In this document: one piece after another, positions 26,852 to 34,550 of the stretch
How positions within the stretch are numbered: position 1 is the first letter of the stretch
Layout: each line of letters starts with the position of its first letter
IMG/VR virus record: IMGVR_UViG_3300008114_000203
Span: 1-39,577 of that record
DNA from: a virus
DNA length: 39,577 bases
Direction: 5' to 3' (one strand)
Position numbers and translations under genes: made by a program
The notes under the pieces: model-generated
What the model was told of the DNA's origin: nothing
The model's input: the letters and a program-made list of their open reading frames with translations, nothing else
Databases searched by the model: none

Positions 26852-27246
26852 AAACATTTAAAGAATTTTTTGTTGAATCAGTTGGTGGTAAATTAATCGG
26901 CAAAGTCGGTGATTATAATATCCATCATGATAAAGATAAAGAAACATACCATGTGCAAAATACAAAAAATCCAGAAACATCATTTCGTGTGACACATGAC
27001 GATTTTGATACAGATCGTGTTGAAATGCCAAGACGTGGTTCTGGTGATACGTTGACCGATGAAGTTAAACATTCTATGTACAAGCATGTTCACAATCAAG
27101 TTAAAGATTATATTTCAAATAAAATTGATTCTAGTTCGGTTGCTGAAAAGATCAATAGACACCTAGAGCCAGTTATCGCTGATCATGCTGATGCTATAGC
27201 CGATCAATATGATTATGAAGATACTCTGAGAAGACTACCACGATGA
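26848..27246 (+). CDS. Putative internal head protein with capsid-targeting-like N-terminus
   Basis: 132 aa. MKTFKEFFVESVGGK closely follows the shape of T4 internal-protein targeting peptides (MKTYQEFIAEA): basic start, amphipathic helix, Glu then a small residue. The rest is charged and His-rich (NIHHDKDKETYHVQ), suited to packing with DNA. Overlaps the previous gene by ATGA and the next by 4 nt. The cleavage rule L/I-x-E is met only loosely (F-V-E). Confidence 0.78.
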   Translation: MKTFKEFFVESVGGKLIGKVGDYNIHHDKDKETYHVQNTKNPETSFRVTHDDFDTDRVEMPRRGSGDTLTDEVKHSMYKHVHNQVKDYISNKIDSSSVAEKINRHLEPVIADHADAIADQYDYEDTLRRLPR

Positions 27247-27569
27247 TAACATTCAAACAATATCTAGAAGAATCCGATAGACAAGAAACTATCGACAAGC
27301 TAAAAGCACACCTGGATAGTGGTGCAACAGCACACATCACATTCCAGAAGGCAGATGGTTCAGAAACAACCCGTCATGCCACATTGAATCCAGAGCACAT
27401 CAACCAGGGTGGTGGTGACGGTAGAAAGACCGAAACAACACGACCTTCGTCAAAGACCTCAATGTCGTTCTACAGTATCGATGATAACGGCTGGAGAGCG
27501 TTTAACCATGATCGACTGGTCAACTGGAGACCACATCTTGGTGCAGTAAGACATAAACCAAAAGATTAA
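27243..27569 (+). CDS. Putative internal head protein with capsid-targeting-like N-terminus
   Basis: 108 aa, MITFKQYLEESDRQE: same start type as its neighbour, with L-E-E then Ser as a possible prohead protease site. The body resembles a small strand-rich domain: AHITFQKADGSETTRHATLN, a Thr/Ser/Arg-rich middle and FYSIDDNGWRAFNHDRLVNW. Its stop overlaps the stop of the convergent minus gene. Confidence 0.78.
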   Translation: MITFKQYLEESDRQETIDKLKAHLDSGATAHITFQKADGSETTRHATLNPEHINQGGGDGRKTETTRPSSKTSMSFYSIDDNGWRAFNHDRLVNWRPHLGAVRHKPKD

Positions 27570-28261
27570 GCGAACCTAAACCCTTCGTAGCCCAGGATGA
27601 TCTTCTTGATCTGATTGGGCTTTATTTTTGTGTAAATGGTGTCTTCTGGAAACCCCTTATATGGTTCGCCATTTACGTAATAACCTGATAGCGGTTTGAT
27701 CTCACCATCAACTTCTTTCATGGTGCAGCCGTACATGAAGGTTCCGTCTTCTTTGTAGACGTTTGCTAGGAACTCTCCATCACTGTATGGCTTACAACCA
27801 GTTTCATAAAGGTACTTGACATAAAGACCACGCTCTCTGCCGTGGGCTTCTATCTCCCAGGGAAGCTCGTGATAGTTTCCGTCAATGTTATCCATGACTG
27901 ACACATCGAACTTATTGGTTCGTTTCCAGACCATCGTGTTGTTTCGCATGTTCTGACGCAGCTCACCTTTGGCATACTGCTTGACATGAACCATTTCGTG
28001 GGTCAGACATTCGATGAATGGTAGGAGATTTAGATTCGAGTCGATGGTTATGGTGAACTCACGAGGTGGCGTGTTTCCATCAGGAAACTCCCAGTCGGTA
28101 AAACCATCGGTTAGCTGCTCGTGTAGGGTAGGGTCAAATACAAATTTAACCTCAACCAGGTCAGTTAGTTTTGGTCCGAGAAGGTAATTGCCGAGCCACT
28201 TACCATACTGACGGATAACCTTCTTTTGGAGCTTAGACCCGCCCTTGATCTTGATAAACAT
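27566..28261 (-). CDS. SprT-like / zinc metallopeptidase-like protein
   Basis: 231 aa. CLTHEMVHVKQYAKGEL near residue 87 is HExxH followed by Q-Y-A; LPWEIEAHGRERGL near 130 provides the downstream glutamate (E-x-E-A). This HEMxHVxQ...E(I/x)EA layout is common among T4-like phage proteins. The C-terminal 80 residues are strand-rich. It follows the exonuclease gene by 1 base in a minus-strand replication block. Substrate unknown. Confidence 0.85.
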   Translation of the reverse strand: MFIKIKGGSKLQKKVIRQYGKWLGNYLLGPKLTDLVEVKFVFDPTLHEQLTDGFTDWEFPDGNTPPREFTITIDSNLNLLPFIECLTHEMVHVKQYAKGELRQNMRNNTMVWKRTNKFDVSVMDNIDGNYHELPWEIEAHGRERGLYVKYLYETGCKPYSDGEFLANVYKEDGTFMYGCTMKEVDGEIKPLSGYYVNGEPYKGFPEDTIYTKIKPNQIKKIILGYEGFRFA

Positions 28262-28262
28262 A

Positions 28263-28934
28263 TCATGCCCCGTGATAGTTAGAGAAAACCTCTTTGACTC
28301 TATTTAGGTAATTCGCGGTTTTCCTGACAAATATCTGGGGCTGATTCTCAGTTTCCACAGCAATAATGACAACGATTTGTGGGAAAACAAGTCCTTTCAT
28401 CTCGTATACGCATTGGGCATAGGTGGCACACTGGATGAAGTAGTTTTCGATCCAGTCCTCTTTCTTTGGCTTGTCTGAGCTTTTGTAGTCCAGGATGCTG
28501 TTGACCCCATCGAACTGGCAAAGCAAGTCTGCTCGACCCGCAGTTTTCAGCCTGTGGGAAGCCAGACAAGATTCCATATTATAGACAAGGTTAAGACGCT
28601 CGTCCAGGACAGGTTTGATCTGCTTGAACAGCGGGATGATATTTGGCATATTTGCAGCCACAACTTGTTCCATGTTCGGTGTGTTACCAACATAGTCCTC
28701 ACAGAGCTTGTGCATGGCTGTACCACGCGATGCAGCACGTCTGGCGATGATCGCAGCTTCTTCTTCCCCAACCCTGGCTTTCCACTCGTCAAGCTGTTTT
28801 TTGCCCAATGTGGAAAGAACCGTTGTCACCGAAGGATAGTGTTTACCATCTACACTATAAAAGCGTTTGCCTTCAATGTATATTTGTGGGAAGTCTGGGA
28901 AATCGTATGGTTTATGCTCAAAAGTTTTATACAT
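28263..28934 (-). CDS. Cas4/RecB-like PD-(D/E)XK exonuclease
   Basis: 223 aa. SVTTVLSTLGKKQLDEWK near residue 35, SRGTAMHKLCEDYVG near 69-83 (motif with catalytic His), GRADLLCQFDG near 133 (D), ILDYKSSDKPK near 146 (D-x-K) and YFIQCATYAQCVYE near 164 (QxxxY) give the full RecB nuclease series. No four-Cys Fe-S cluster is evident, unlike true Cas4. A DNA exonuclease for recombination or host DNA breakdown; related genes occur in T4-like marine phages. Confidence 0.9.
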   Translation of the reverse strand: MYKTFEHKPYDFPDFPQIYIEGKRFYSVDGKHYPSVTTVLSTLGKKQLDEWKARVGEEEAAIIARRAASRGTAMHKLCEDYVGNTPNMEQVVAANMPNIIPLFKQIKPVLDERLNLVYNMESCLASHRLKTAGRADLLCQFDGVNSILDYKSSDKPKKEDWIENYFIQCATYAQCVYEMKGLVFPQIVVIIAVETENQPQIFVRKTANYLNRVKEVFSNYHGA

Positions 28935-29164
28935 TAAAAAGTATTCACTGTGTTGTTTTTTCCAGAACGTCCTTTGATAACCTTCAGTATATCACGAAAA
29001 CCCTGAGCTGGCTTTTGGCTCGTACCAGAAACAACCGCAGGGGTAGCTTCGTGGTGTCTTATGATATTTGGGTTTTCCTCTAGATAAGTATCCAGAGCAG
29101 ACATACTCATAAAACTATCGAAGATCTCTTCGGTTTCGGTGTTCTTGAATGTGTAGGTTGGCAT
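28934..29164 (-). CDS. Small conserved T4-like phage protein (FmdB-like without zinc cysteines)
   Basis: 76 aa. MPTYTFKNTETEEIFDSFMS at the start recalls FmdB-type zinc ribbons (MPxYxF.C..C) but the cysteines are absent; GFRDILKVIKGRSGKNNTVN ends it. This form (MPTYTFxNxETxExFxxxMS...GFRDxLKxIKxxxxxxxxNTF) is widespread in T4-like marine phages. TAATG overlap with the next gene. Role unknown. Confidence 0.82.
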   Translation of the reverse strand: MPTYTFKNTETEEIFDSFMSMSALDTYLEENPNIIRHHEATPAVVSGTSQKPAQGFRDILKVIKGRSGKNNTVNTF

Positions 29165-29352
29165 TAGTAATTCCAGTCAATGGTTTCATCATATTGATAT
29201 TCTGAGTGAGTTAAAAGTGAGTATGTATTCTTAGATCGCAGTGCGTTCTTCACATACTTCTCTTCCTTTGCCTCTGGTCTAACGTTTACAAATTTTGGAT
29301 CATCGATCCTATTTTTGTTCTGGTCGTTATACGATCTCTTTTTTATCGTCAT
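29164..29352 (-). CDS. Small charged protein
   Basis: 62 aa, MTIKKRSYNDQNKNRIDDPK onward to QYDETIDWNY. Highly charged, no membrane segment. Two ATGs are possible (29361 and 29352); I prefer 29352, with GGA 8 nt upstream. Overlaps the preceding gene's end by about 26 nt. Unknown function. Confidence 0.7.
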   Translation of the reverse strand: MTIKKRSYNDQNKNRIDDPKFVNVRPEAKEEKYVKNALRSKNTYSLLTHSEYQYDETIDWNY

Positions 29353-29776
29353 TTGTATCATCCATTTTTATTCTACCTTGCCAAGCTTTAGCGAACAAAG
29401 ACTTTGGAAGTCCTTTGTACGGAAGCTTGTTTGCCTTGACAGCTAGAATTAACTTAGCATCTTCAGGGTCAATACTTTCCAGAAATTCGATGAACAGAAC
29501 TTCTCTTCGGAGTTTAGTAAGATTTGGATTACCGTCTTTCATAAACAGATACATTCTACGGAACTCAGATTGCAGTCTGTTTTGTTGATCTGGATATGGG
29601 TTTGGCTTGTATGGTGGATCACCTTCTGGGAGATCCCAGGGCGCATTCTTGTCAAATGCCAGGTTGATAAGAGTGCATAGATTTTCAGAGCCATGCTTGC
29701 GAAGCATTCCAATCTTTGCTTCTTCAGTCTTTTGTTCGGATACTAATTTTAGTATCTCAGCGTAACCAAGTTTCAT
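29327..29776 (-). CDS. Conserved T4-like phage protein (DUF6433-like)
   Basis: 149 aa. The pattern ILKLVSEQKTEEAKIGMLRK, DPPYKPNPYPDQQNRLQSEFRRMYLF, LRREVLFIEFLESIDPEDAKL and YKGLPKSLFAKAWQG is conserved among T4-like marine phages directly downstream of RNase H; I believe it is the family named DUF6433. No function known. ATGA overlap with RNase H. Confidence 0.8.
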   Translation of the reverse strand: MKLGYAEILKLVSEQKTEEAKIGMLRKHGSENLCTLINLAFDKNAPWDLPEGDPPYKPNPYPDQQNRLQSEFRRMYLFMKDGNPNLTKLRREVLFIEFLESIDPEDAKLILAVKANKLPYKGLPKSLFAKAWQGRIKMDDTNDDKKEIV

Positions 29777-30645
29777 TAAAAGTCACCTATTGAATCCATA
29801 AGATTCTTGATATTGTGGTTGATAAAGTAATCAAACAGCATTCCTCGTCCTTTCGATTTCATGCTATCAAATGTATTTAGTATTTCATTTTTCACAGAAT
29901 CGGGAATACGCTTTAAATCCACCAGATCACGGTTCTGATACCAGCGGATAATCTGCTTAGAATCACAGAACTGCTCTGGGGTTTCACACTTTAACCACAA
30001 TTCTAGCTTTGTTTCAAAGATCGACTTGCAGCGTTTTTTGATCACATAGGAGTTTGCATCAGACAGGATATTCGGAACCCCATCACCTTTGTCACCACGG
30101 ATAATGTGCTCTTTCAGGTATCGCTCAGGATCATTCTCACGAAGGAACTTCTTCTTGACTGGATCATACTGATAGACATTCGGATAGACCTGGAGTTGCT
30201 TAAAGTCCTTGTCGCCAGAAAGAATCAACACTTTCTCACCGCCGAAGGTTTTACCGAAACGCTCGTGGACCAGTGTGCCAATGATATCATCAGCTTCTGC
30301 ACGATCAATCTGAATAACTTTGTAGGGGAAAAAGTCTTTGAGTTCCTGGCGGATCTTGTTCAGAGAATTAAACACCACAGTCCAGTTGATTTCAGACTTG
30401 TCACGATCTTCCGATCTGCTGGCTTTGTAGAAAGGAAAAATATCCTTACGCCAGTAGTTCTTATCATCACAAGCAATAACAAGCTCACCATATTCACTCT
30501 TGAACTTCATATTCAAGGCACGGATGGTGTTGAGAATCATATGTCTCAACAGATTCTCGTCAATATCAATGTTCGTGTGGTTTCCAATCTGTGCCATGAG
30601 ATTAGAAATCATTACTTGGTTAAGATCCAGGATTATCATCTTCAT
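29776..30645 (-). CDS. rnh: T4-type RNase H, 5'-3' flap nuclease
   Basis: About 289 aa, close to T4 RNase H (305). IILDLNQVMIS at the start carries the first Asp; ACDDKNYWRKDIFPFYKASR near residue 68-87 is the FEN/RAD2 arch region; DRAEADDIIGTLV near 135 (D/E-x-E-A-D-D) and LILSGDKDFKQL near 165 (SxDxDxxQL) bind the two metals; IRGDKGDGVPNILS near 205 is the H3TH-like GDxxDxVP site. It removes RNA primers from lagging strands. GAGGAAG precedes two ATGs (30645 and 30639). It overlaps the preceding gene by about 25 nt. Confidence 0.9.
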   Translation of the reverse strand: MKMIILDLNQVMISNLMAQIGNHTNIDIDENLLRHMILNTIRALNMKFKSEYGELVIACDDKNYWRKDIFPFYKASRSEDRDKSEINWTVVFNSLNKIRQELKDFFPYKVIQIDRAEADDIIGTLVHERFGKTFGGEKVLILSGDKDFKQLQVYPNVYQYDPVKKKFLRENDPERYLKEHIIRGDKGDGVPNILSDANSYVIKKRCKSIFETKLELWLKCETPEQFCDSKQIIRWYQNRDLVDLKRIPDSVKNEILNTFDSMKSKGRGMLFDYFINHNIKNLMDSIGDF

Positions 30646-30985
30646 CTTCCTCACCCAACATTCGTATGGATACCATACCCTTGTCGGAACTCTCAAGCAT
30701 AAAAACGCTATCGGCTAATTCGTGTAAAGCATGTTTTTTATTATACATTCTAAAAACAACACTTCGCATCGCTTCAAGAACCAACGCAACATCTTTGAAG
30801 TAATTATCGTTAGCATCTTCCAGGGAGAAACCATTCTCTATAAATTCAGCAATTAACATACTACAGATATTAGCAGAAACTTCAGACGCATAATCATCCA
30901 TTTGCTCTTCTGTCATTGGTGGCATACCGAGGTTTTCTGGCTTGGATGGTATCTTTTCCGATGGAAAGCGAACTACGTTTGTCAT
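30620..30985 (-). CDS. Conserved T4-like phage protein
   Basis: 121 aa, MTNVVRFPSEKIPSKPENLG, then MTEEQMDDYASEVSANICSM, a helix pair and an acidic end (LGEEDEDDNPGS). Known to me as a hypothetical protein near replication genes of T4-like marine phages. ATGA overlap with the upstream stop decides the start; a longer frame from 31090 would run through the neighbour. Confidence 0.78.
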   Translation of the reverse strand: MTNVVRFPSEKIPSKPENLGMPPMTEEQMDDYASEVSANICSMLIAEFIENGFSLEDANDNYFKDVALVLEAMRSVVFRMYNKKHALHELADSVFMLESSDKGMVSIRMLGEEDEDDNPGS

Positions 30986-32097
30986 TTGATTGCCTTTAAT
31001 AAAATTGTGTCTTCGTTGATTCGACCAGTTAACTTGGTTTCTGTAGTAGTTAGCGTACCAAGAAACTTCTTCAACTGCGGTTTGGTGCAAGCCAGCATAG
31101 CCTTGAGTGCTTCTTCGGGCTTTCTGAGTTTCTTTGCAGCAGACAGATCTGAATCGAAGTTCTGGATAGTCGTACCAGCAACACTCAACGACTTTCCAAT
31201 CTCAGCCTGGTACTTACCAAGCATTCGAGTTTCGGTATTGTAAACCCATAGCGTGTCACATCCGATAATGTCATGTGGCGCAACGCTGACAAGTCGCAGT
31301 GTTTCATCTGCTTTCTTGTACTTCAACTTAGACACCAACTGGACAGAAGACTTCTGCTTGACTTTCTTCGGCTTAACAGCACGGAGAACCTTCTTGTTGT
31401 TGACGTACCTATCGCAATCGTCAATGATAGCCTTGATAGTGTCCCTAAGAACTTTCAGTTCTTTGCTGGTAAATGACGAGTAGCCCTCAAATAGTTTTTT
31501 ATCACCACCCAACGCACCATTAAGTTCGTCAAGAGTAGGAGCGTAGCAACTGGCAACAATACGGACAACAGCACCAGAAAGATCATTAGACCTAAAATAG
31601 TCATAAGAAGAAAAGTCAGTTGCTTTGCGGGTTTTGAGAACCAGGTCAACAACCTGATCGATATCATTAATGACTTGATTCGCTTTGTTTTCGACTCGAT
31701 CACGGACGCTGACGGTATTGCCTGGTTGTTCATTAATTACTTCTACAGTGTCTAACTTTGAAATGATTGCGCTATTGATCATGTGGTGGACCATGTGAGT
31801 GTGTGCTTCACACAACTCAGTTCCATTTGTCAACATTCTGGCAAGGCTTGGGACAGTGATACCAAAATAGTTATCGCTGCAATTGCGAACACGCTGAAGA
31901 TCGTTCTTTGTGTAGAACGAGTTACTCTTCATATAATCGATGATGTATTCTTTAGCACTTTTGGCATCATACATGTAGTTGTACCAAGACAAAGCTTTAG
32001 CCAGTTCCACCTTATTCGGCTGTCCAATAATGACTGGTTCAGAACCAATATACTTATCAGTAATGGTCACTCGTTTTTTTGGAGACTTCGCTTTCAT
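30982..32097 (-). CDS. Conserved T4-like phage protein, unknown
   Basis: 371 aa. Helical N-terminal two thirds (ALSWYNYMYDAKSAKEYIID, VDLVLKTRKATDFSSYDYF), then a basic linker (RAVKPKKVKQKSS) and a strand-rich C-terminus (IIGCDTLWVYNTETRMLGKY, then RKPEEALKAML and TKLTGRINEDTILLKAI). The ending is conserved in marine T4-like phages. Basic linker plus position before RNase H suggests a role with nucleic acid; inference only. Confidence 0.8.
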   Translation of the reverse strand: MKAKSPKKRVTITDKYIGSEPVIIGQPNKVELAKALSWYNYMYDAKSAKEYIIDYMKSNSFYTKNDLQRVRNCSDNYFGITVPSLARMLTNGTELCEAHTHMVHHMINSAIISKLDTVEVINEQPGNTVSVRDRVENKANQVINDIDQVVDLVLKTRKATDFSSYDYFRSNDLSGAVVRIVASCYAPTLDELNGALGGDKKLFEGYSSFTSKELKVLRDTIKAIIDDCDRYVNNKKVLRAVKPKKVKQKSSVQLVSKLKYKKADETLRLVSVAPHDIIGCDTLWVYNTETRMLGKYQAEIGKSLSVAGTTIQNFDSDLSAAKKLRKPEEALKAMLACTKPQLKKFLGTLTTTETKLTGRINEDTILLKAIK

Positions 32098-32106
32098 AGT
32101 TATACC

Positions 32107-33078
32107 TTAGATAGAATAAGTAAAGTATTCAACATCGTCTTTCGGTAGATCGGTTGGTGAATCTTTCAGACTCAACAACAGGGCTTCCCATTGGCTTTTT
32201 CGATATTCCCAACTGTGTGCCATGTTAGCATAGGCTTGCTGAACGACAGCATTACGTTTGAAACCTTCGTTACTTTGTATAGTACCACGCATGATTTGAT
32301 AAAACAATCCCGCATGGCGGTTTTGATCTTCATCGAAGTGGTACATAGTAGTTAGGTTGGCAGCAGTTTCATACAGTGCCCCCAGATCGGAGTGTACGCA
32401 GTTCAGACCAGCAGACATGGCTTCCATCAGCACCAAGCACGAAGTCTCAACCCAGGTGCTTGGGTAAGCCAGAATGTGCATCTTCTTGATGTGCTCACGA
32501 AGCTCTGCGTTTGGTAGCGACCCGTAGTATTCGATCTTCGGGTGCTGACGGCAACGCTCGAATAGTTCTTCGTAGGGCTTGTCGCGTTCACCCCAGCCAT
32601 ACAGATTGAAGCTGGAGAACACATGCAGTTTAATATTATCGTGATCTTCGGCAAGCTTCTCGAACACTGGTATAAGGATATTCAACCCGCGATGCGGAGT
32701 GGACCAGTAAGCGATATTGATAACATCGTCTGGCTTCTCCAGGGCATCAGCACCGAAAGGCTCGATAGCATTGCGCATGACCACACAGTGGCTCCACGGA
32801 ATGTCGTAAGCTTGAATATAACGCTGCATCTGCCAGTTCGATACGAATACCAGCTTGTGAAACTTCTTCCAGCCACCGTTAGCCAGGTGAGCCGATTCAG
32901 GATCTTCGGGAAGGTCGTGGAGCCACAGGATTCTTACCTTGTCTTCCTTCAACTCCCTGACACGAGATCCGATGATCTGAAAACGATCCAGGAGATCTTG
33001 GTCAATGCTGTCGTGTAAACGCTTCATCATAAGTTCGGTTCCGCCCATAGCGTTCTTATTTAATTCGTTTAGTTCCAT
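32107..33078 (-). CDS. GT-B glycosyltransferase
   Basis: 323 aa. N-terminal NKNAMGGTELMMKRL near residue 7-21 is the usual opening of phage GT4-like enzymes; KLVFVSNWQMQRY near 80, INIAYWSTPHRGLNIL near 128 (start of the C-terminal Rossmann domain, with RGL), and ILAYPSTWVETSCLVLMEAMSAG near 205-227 (E-x7-E donor-binding motif) complete a GT-B fold. It would transfer a sugar to DNA, a virion or a host component; target unknown. First gene of the minus block, with a sigma70 promoter at 33107. Confidence 0.88.
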   Translation of the reverse strand: MELNELNKNAMGGTELMMKRLHDSIDQDLLDRFQIIGSRVRELKEDKVRILWLHDLPEDPESAHLANGGWKKFHKLVFVSNWQMQRYIQAYDIPWSHCVVMRNAIEPFGADALEKPDDVINIAYWSTPHRGLNILIPVFEKLAEDHDNIKLHVFSSFNLYGWGERDKPYEELFERCRQHPKIEYYGSLPNAELREHIKKMHILAYPSTWVETSCLVLMEAMSAGLNCVHSDLGALYETAANLTTMYHFDEDQNRHAGLFYQIMRGTIQSNEGFKRNAVVQQAYANMAHSWEYRKSQWEALLLSLKDSPTDLPKDDVEYFTYSI

Positions 33079-33106
33079 AAAAAGTCCATATTAATGCCTA
33101 TGAGCC

Positions 33107-33135
33107 ATTATAACATATAAATACTTTTGAGTCAA
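33107..33135 (-). promoter_or_regulatory. sigma70 promoter of the glycosyltransferase block
   Basis: Minus strand TTGACT (33135-33130), 17 bp, TATAAT (33112-33107). The spacer contains, on the other strand, the late octamer of the endolysin gene. Confidence 0.8.
33116..33123 (+). promoter_or_regulatory. T4-type late promoter octamer TATAAATA
   Basis: Exact TATAAATA 27 nt upstream of the endolysin ATG (33150), the same distance as at 5445. AAGGAG follows. Fits late lysis gene expression. Confidence 0.8.
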
Positions 33136-33149
33136 TAAGGAGAGATCAC

Positions 33150-33578
33150 ATGGTAACAAGTAAACAAGCATTAGCCAAGTATGGCGCACCTGAATTGGAA
33201 AAAGGCATGGTGGTCTGGGATGTCCCAGCAGATATTGAAGCTGCTATTCCAACTGCCCCAAAGAGAGTCTATTGCAATAGAGATCTAGTAAAACCATTAG
33301 AACAAGCATTCAGAAATTTGATTGCTCGTGGTCTAACTAAAGAACTTAAAACCTGGGATGGTTGCTTTAACATTCGTAAAAAGAAAGGCAATGCATCACA
33401 CAGCCTACACAGCTGGGGACTAGCAATTGATTTGAACGCAGCATGGAACGGTTGGAAGAAAAAGCCAACTCTGTCGGCTGGCTTCGTTAAGTGCTTCAAA
33501 GACGCTGGCTTCGATTGGGGTGGCGATTGGGTTTCAACACCAGATGGTATGCATTTCCAATTGGCTAAACTGCCATGA
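33150..33578 (+). CDS. M15 (VanY-type) peptidase endolysin
   Basis: 142 aa. SHSLHSWGLAIDLN near residues 87-100 gives the H-x6-D zinc site and DGMHFQLA near 131 the last His, as in peptidase M15 endolysins that cut the peptide stems of peptidoglycan. No signal peptide, so it needs a holin for release. TATAAATA late promoter and AAGGAGAGATCAC ribosome binding site upstream; ATGA overlap with the lipoprotein gene behind. Confidence 0.92.
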   Translation: MVTSKQALAKYGAPELEKGMVVWDVPADIEAAIPTAPKRVYCNRDLVKPLEQAFRNLIARGLTKELKTWDGCFNIRKKKGNASHSLHSWGLAIDLNAAWNGWKKKPTLSAGFVKCFKDAGFDWGGDWVSTPDGMHFQLAKLP

Positions 33579-33931
33579 GATTTCCCTGGGCTATAAGTGC
33601 AATAATTGCAGTTCTGTTACTTGCTTCTTGTGAGCAACAAAAATCATACACACCGATGCAAAAAGAGCACAATAGAACTGGTGTGCCAATAACCGTAACA
33701 GTATACGAGCACGAATCGTATGGCGATGTTACAAGAGCACTACAGCGTTTTCAGAGAGAAAACAAACAACCAAGAACAACGGATCCATCTTTAGGGTGGG
33801 CTGCTTGGGATCTACACGCACCATATCAGTGTGATATTCATATCAAACCACCAGATAAAATAAACGATGATGATGTTATGACCCTGGGACATGAAATGGC
33901 ACACTGTCTGTACGGATCATATCACAAGTAA
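33575..33931 (+). CDS. Lipoprotein with HExxH motif next to endolysin
   Basis: 118 aa. Signal peptide MRFPWAISAIIAVLLLASC with lipobox LLASC (Cys 19), so the mature protein would be anchored in the envelope. Near the C-terminus TLGHEMAHCLYGSYH has HExxH plus more His, a zinc peptidase signature. Two further cysteines. It stands where many phages have Rz/Rz1 spanins but does not look like either. Role in lysis is inference. Confidence 0.82.
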   Translation: MRFPWAISAIIAVLLLASCEQQKSYTPMQKEHNRTGVPITVTVYEHESYGDVTRALQRFQRENKQPRTTDPSLGWAAWDLHAPYQCDIHIKPPDKINDDDVMTLGHEMAHCLYGSYHK

Positions 33932-33936
33932 AAAGA

Positions 33937-33960
33937 AAGCCAGCTCAATGCTGGCTTCTT
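33937..33960. terminator. Bidirectional intrinsic terminator
   Basis: AAGCCAGC (33937-33944), loop TCAAT, GCTGGCTT (33950-33957), T-rich after and A-rich before. Serves the convergent endolysin unit and the minus-strand gene ending at 33961. Confidence 0.85.
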
Positions 33961-34188
33961 TTATTTGGCTTTCGGCTTTTTCTTGGTTGCTGTAATCTTA
34001 GCAGCAACTTTTGGTTTTTTGGCAGCTGGTTTTTTTGTTTTTGCTTTTGACGTAAGAAGGTAGTGCTCTTCAGCCACGCCCTCTTTTTTCTTTTCTACAA
34101 CAACAACAGGTGATGGTCTTTCATCACGGATATCATACTTTCTCAGACCCAGCGATTTGTATACCCACTTGATAATTGACTTAAACAT
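33961..34188 (-). CDS. Small protein with histone-like Lys/Ala/Pro tail
   Basis: 75 aa. MFKSIIKWVYKSLGLRKYD is an amphipathic helix; the last 28 residues are Lys/Ala/Pro/Thr-rich like histone H1 tails (AKTKKPAAKKPK). Likely to bind DNA. GAGGGAAC precedes ATG 34188; the longer GTG frame from 34215 starts in a hairpin. Possibly late: GCTAAATA lies at 34246-34239 on its strand. Confidence 0.78.
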   Translation of the reverse strand: MFKSIIKWVYKSLGLRKYDIRDERPSPVVVVEKKKEGVAEEHYLLTSKAKTKKPAAKKPKVAAKITATKKKPKAK

Positions 34189-34202
34189 AGTTCCCTCAAT
34201 AT

Positions 34203-34240
34203 TAGAAATGCCCACCAGACTATTCTAGTGGGCATTTCTA
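34203..34240. terminator. 13-bp inverted repeat, possible terminator
   Basis: TAGAAATGCCCAC (34203-34215) and GTGGGCATTTCTA (34228-34240), perfect, 12-nt loop, between two minus-strand genes. No strong T-tract, so termination is uncertain. Confidence 0.6.
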
Positions 34241-34257
34241 TTTAGCCTACACGAAGA

Positions 34258-34479
34258 TTAGCGGTTGCTTTTCTTGGCGGTGGTTGCACCTTTCAGCGAG
34301 TACGAAACAGTACCATCATTCTTTTTGGTGCGGGTAGCAACGATTCTGTTGTTGATGGTTTCATTCAGGTCAGAAACGGTTGCGCGAGGATTCGCAATGT
34401 TGAACTTGGTGCGGATCTGCTCGACAGTCATGGAACGACCACTTTGCAGGGCTTTCAGTAATTTTGCGGATTTTGTCAT
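34258..34479 (-). CDS. Winged-helix DNA-binding protein
   Basis: 73 aa. KLLKALQSGRSMTVEQIRTK then FNIANPRATVSDLNETINN is a helix-turn-helix, followed by a beta wing (IVATRTKKNDGTVSYSL) and a basic end. The family is frequent in T4-like marine phages, with a presumed regulatory role. ATG 34479 has GGAGTTTATC ahead; the alternative ATG at 34491 is part of that site. A consensus sigma70 promoter lies directly upstream. Confidence 0.85.
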   Translation of the reverse strand: MTKSAKLLKALQSGRSMTVEQIRTKFNIANPRATVSDLNETINNRIVATRTKKNDGTVSYSLKGATTAKKSNR

Positions 34480-34520
34480 GATAAACTCCATAGTTTAATT
34501 TGCCGTAATTGGCGAAGGGG

Positions 34521-34550
34521 ATTATAACACAATGCTATCGGCTTTGTCAA
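34521..34550 (-). promoter_or_regulatory. Consensus sigma70 promoter
   Basis: Minus strand TTGACA (34550-34545), 18 bp, TATAAT (34526-34521), inside the end of the GIY-YIG-like gene. Drives the winged-helix gene at 34479. Confidence 0.8.

Noticed and set aside
27573-27629. Hairpin AGCCC...GGGCT with T-rich flank inside the minus-strand metallopeptidase gene, as terminator for the plus-strand late block
   Set aside because: The loop is about 20 nt with a short stem, and the sequence is coding on the other strand; too weak to call.
28263-28934. Cas4 as part of a CRISPR adaptation module
   Set aside because: It has RecB-nuclease motifs but no evident Fe-S cysteines and no cas neighbours; it lies among phage replication genes.
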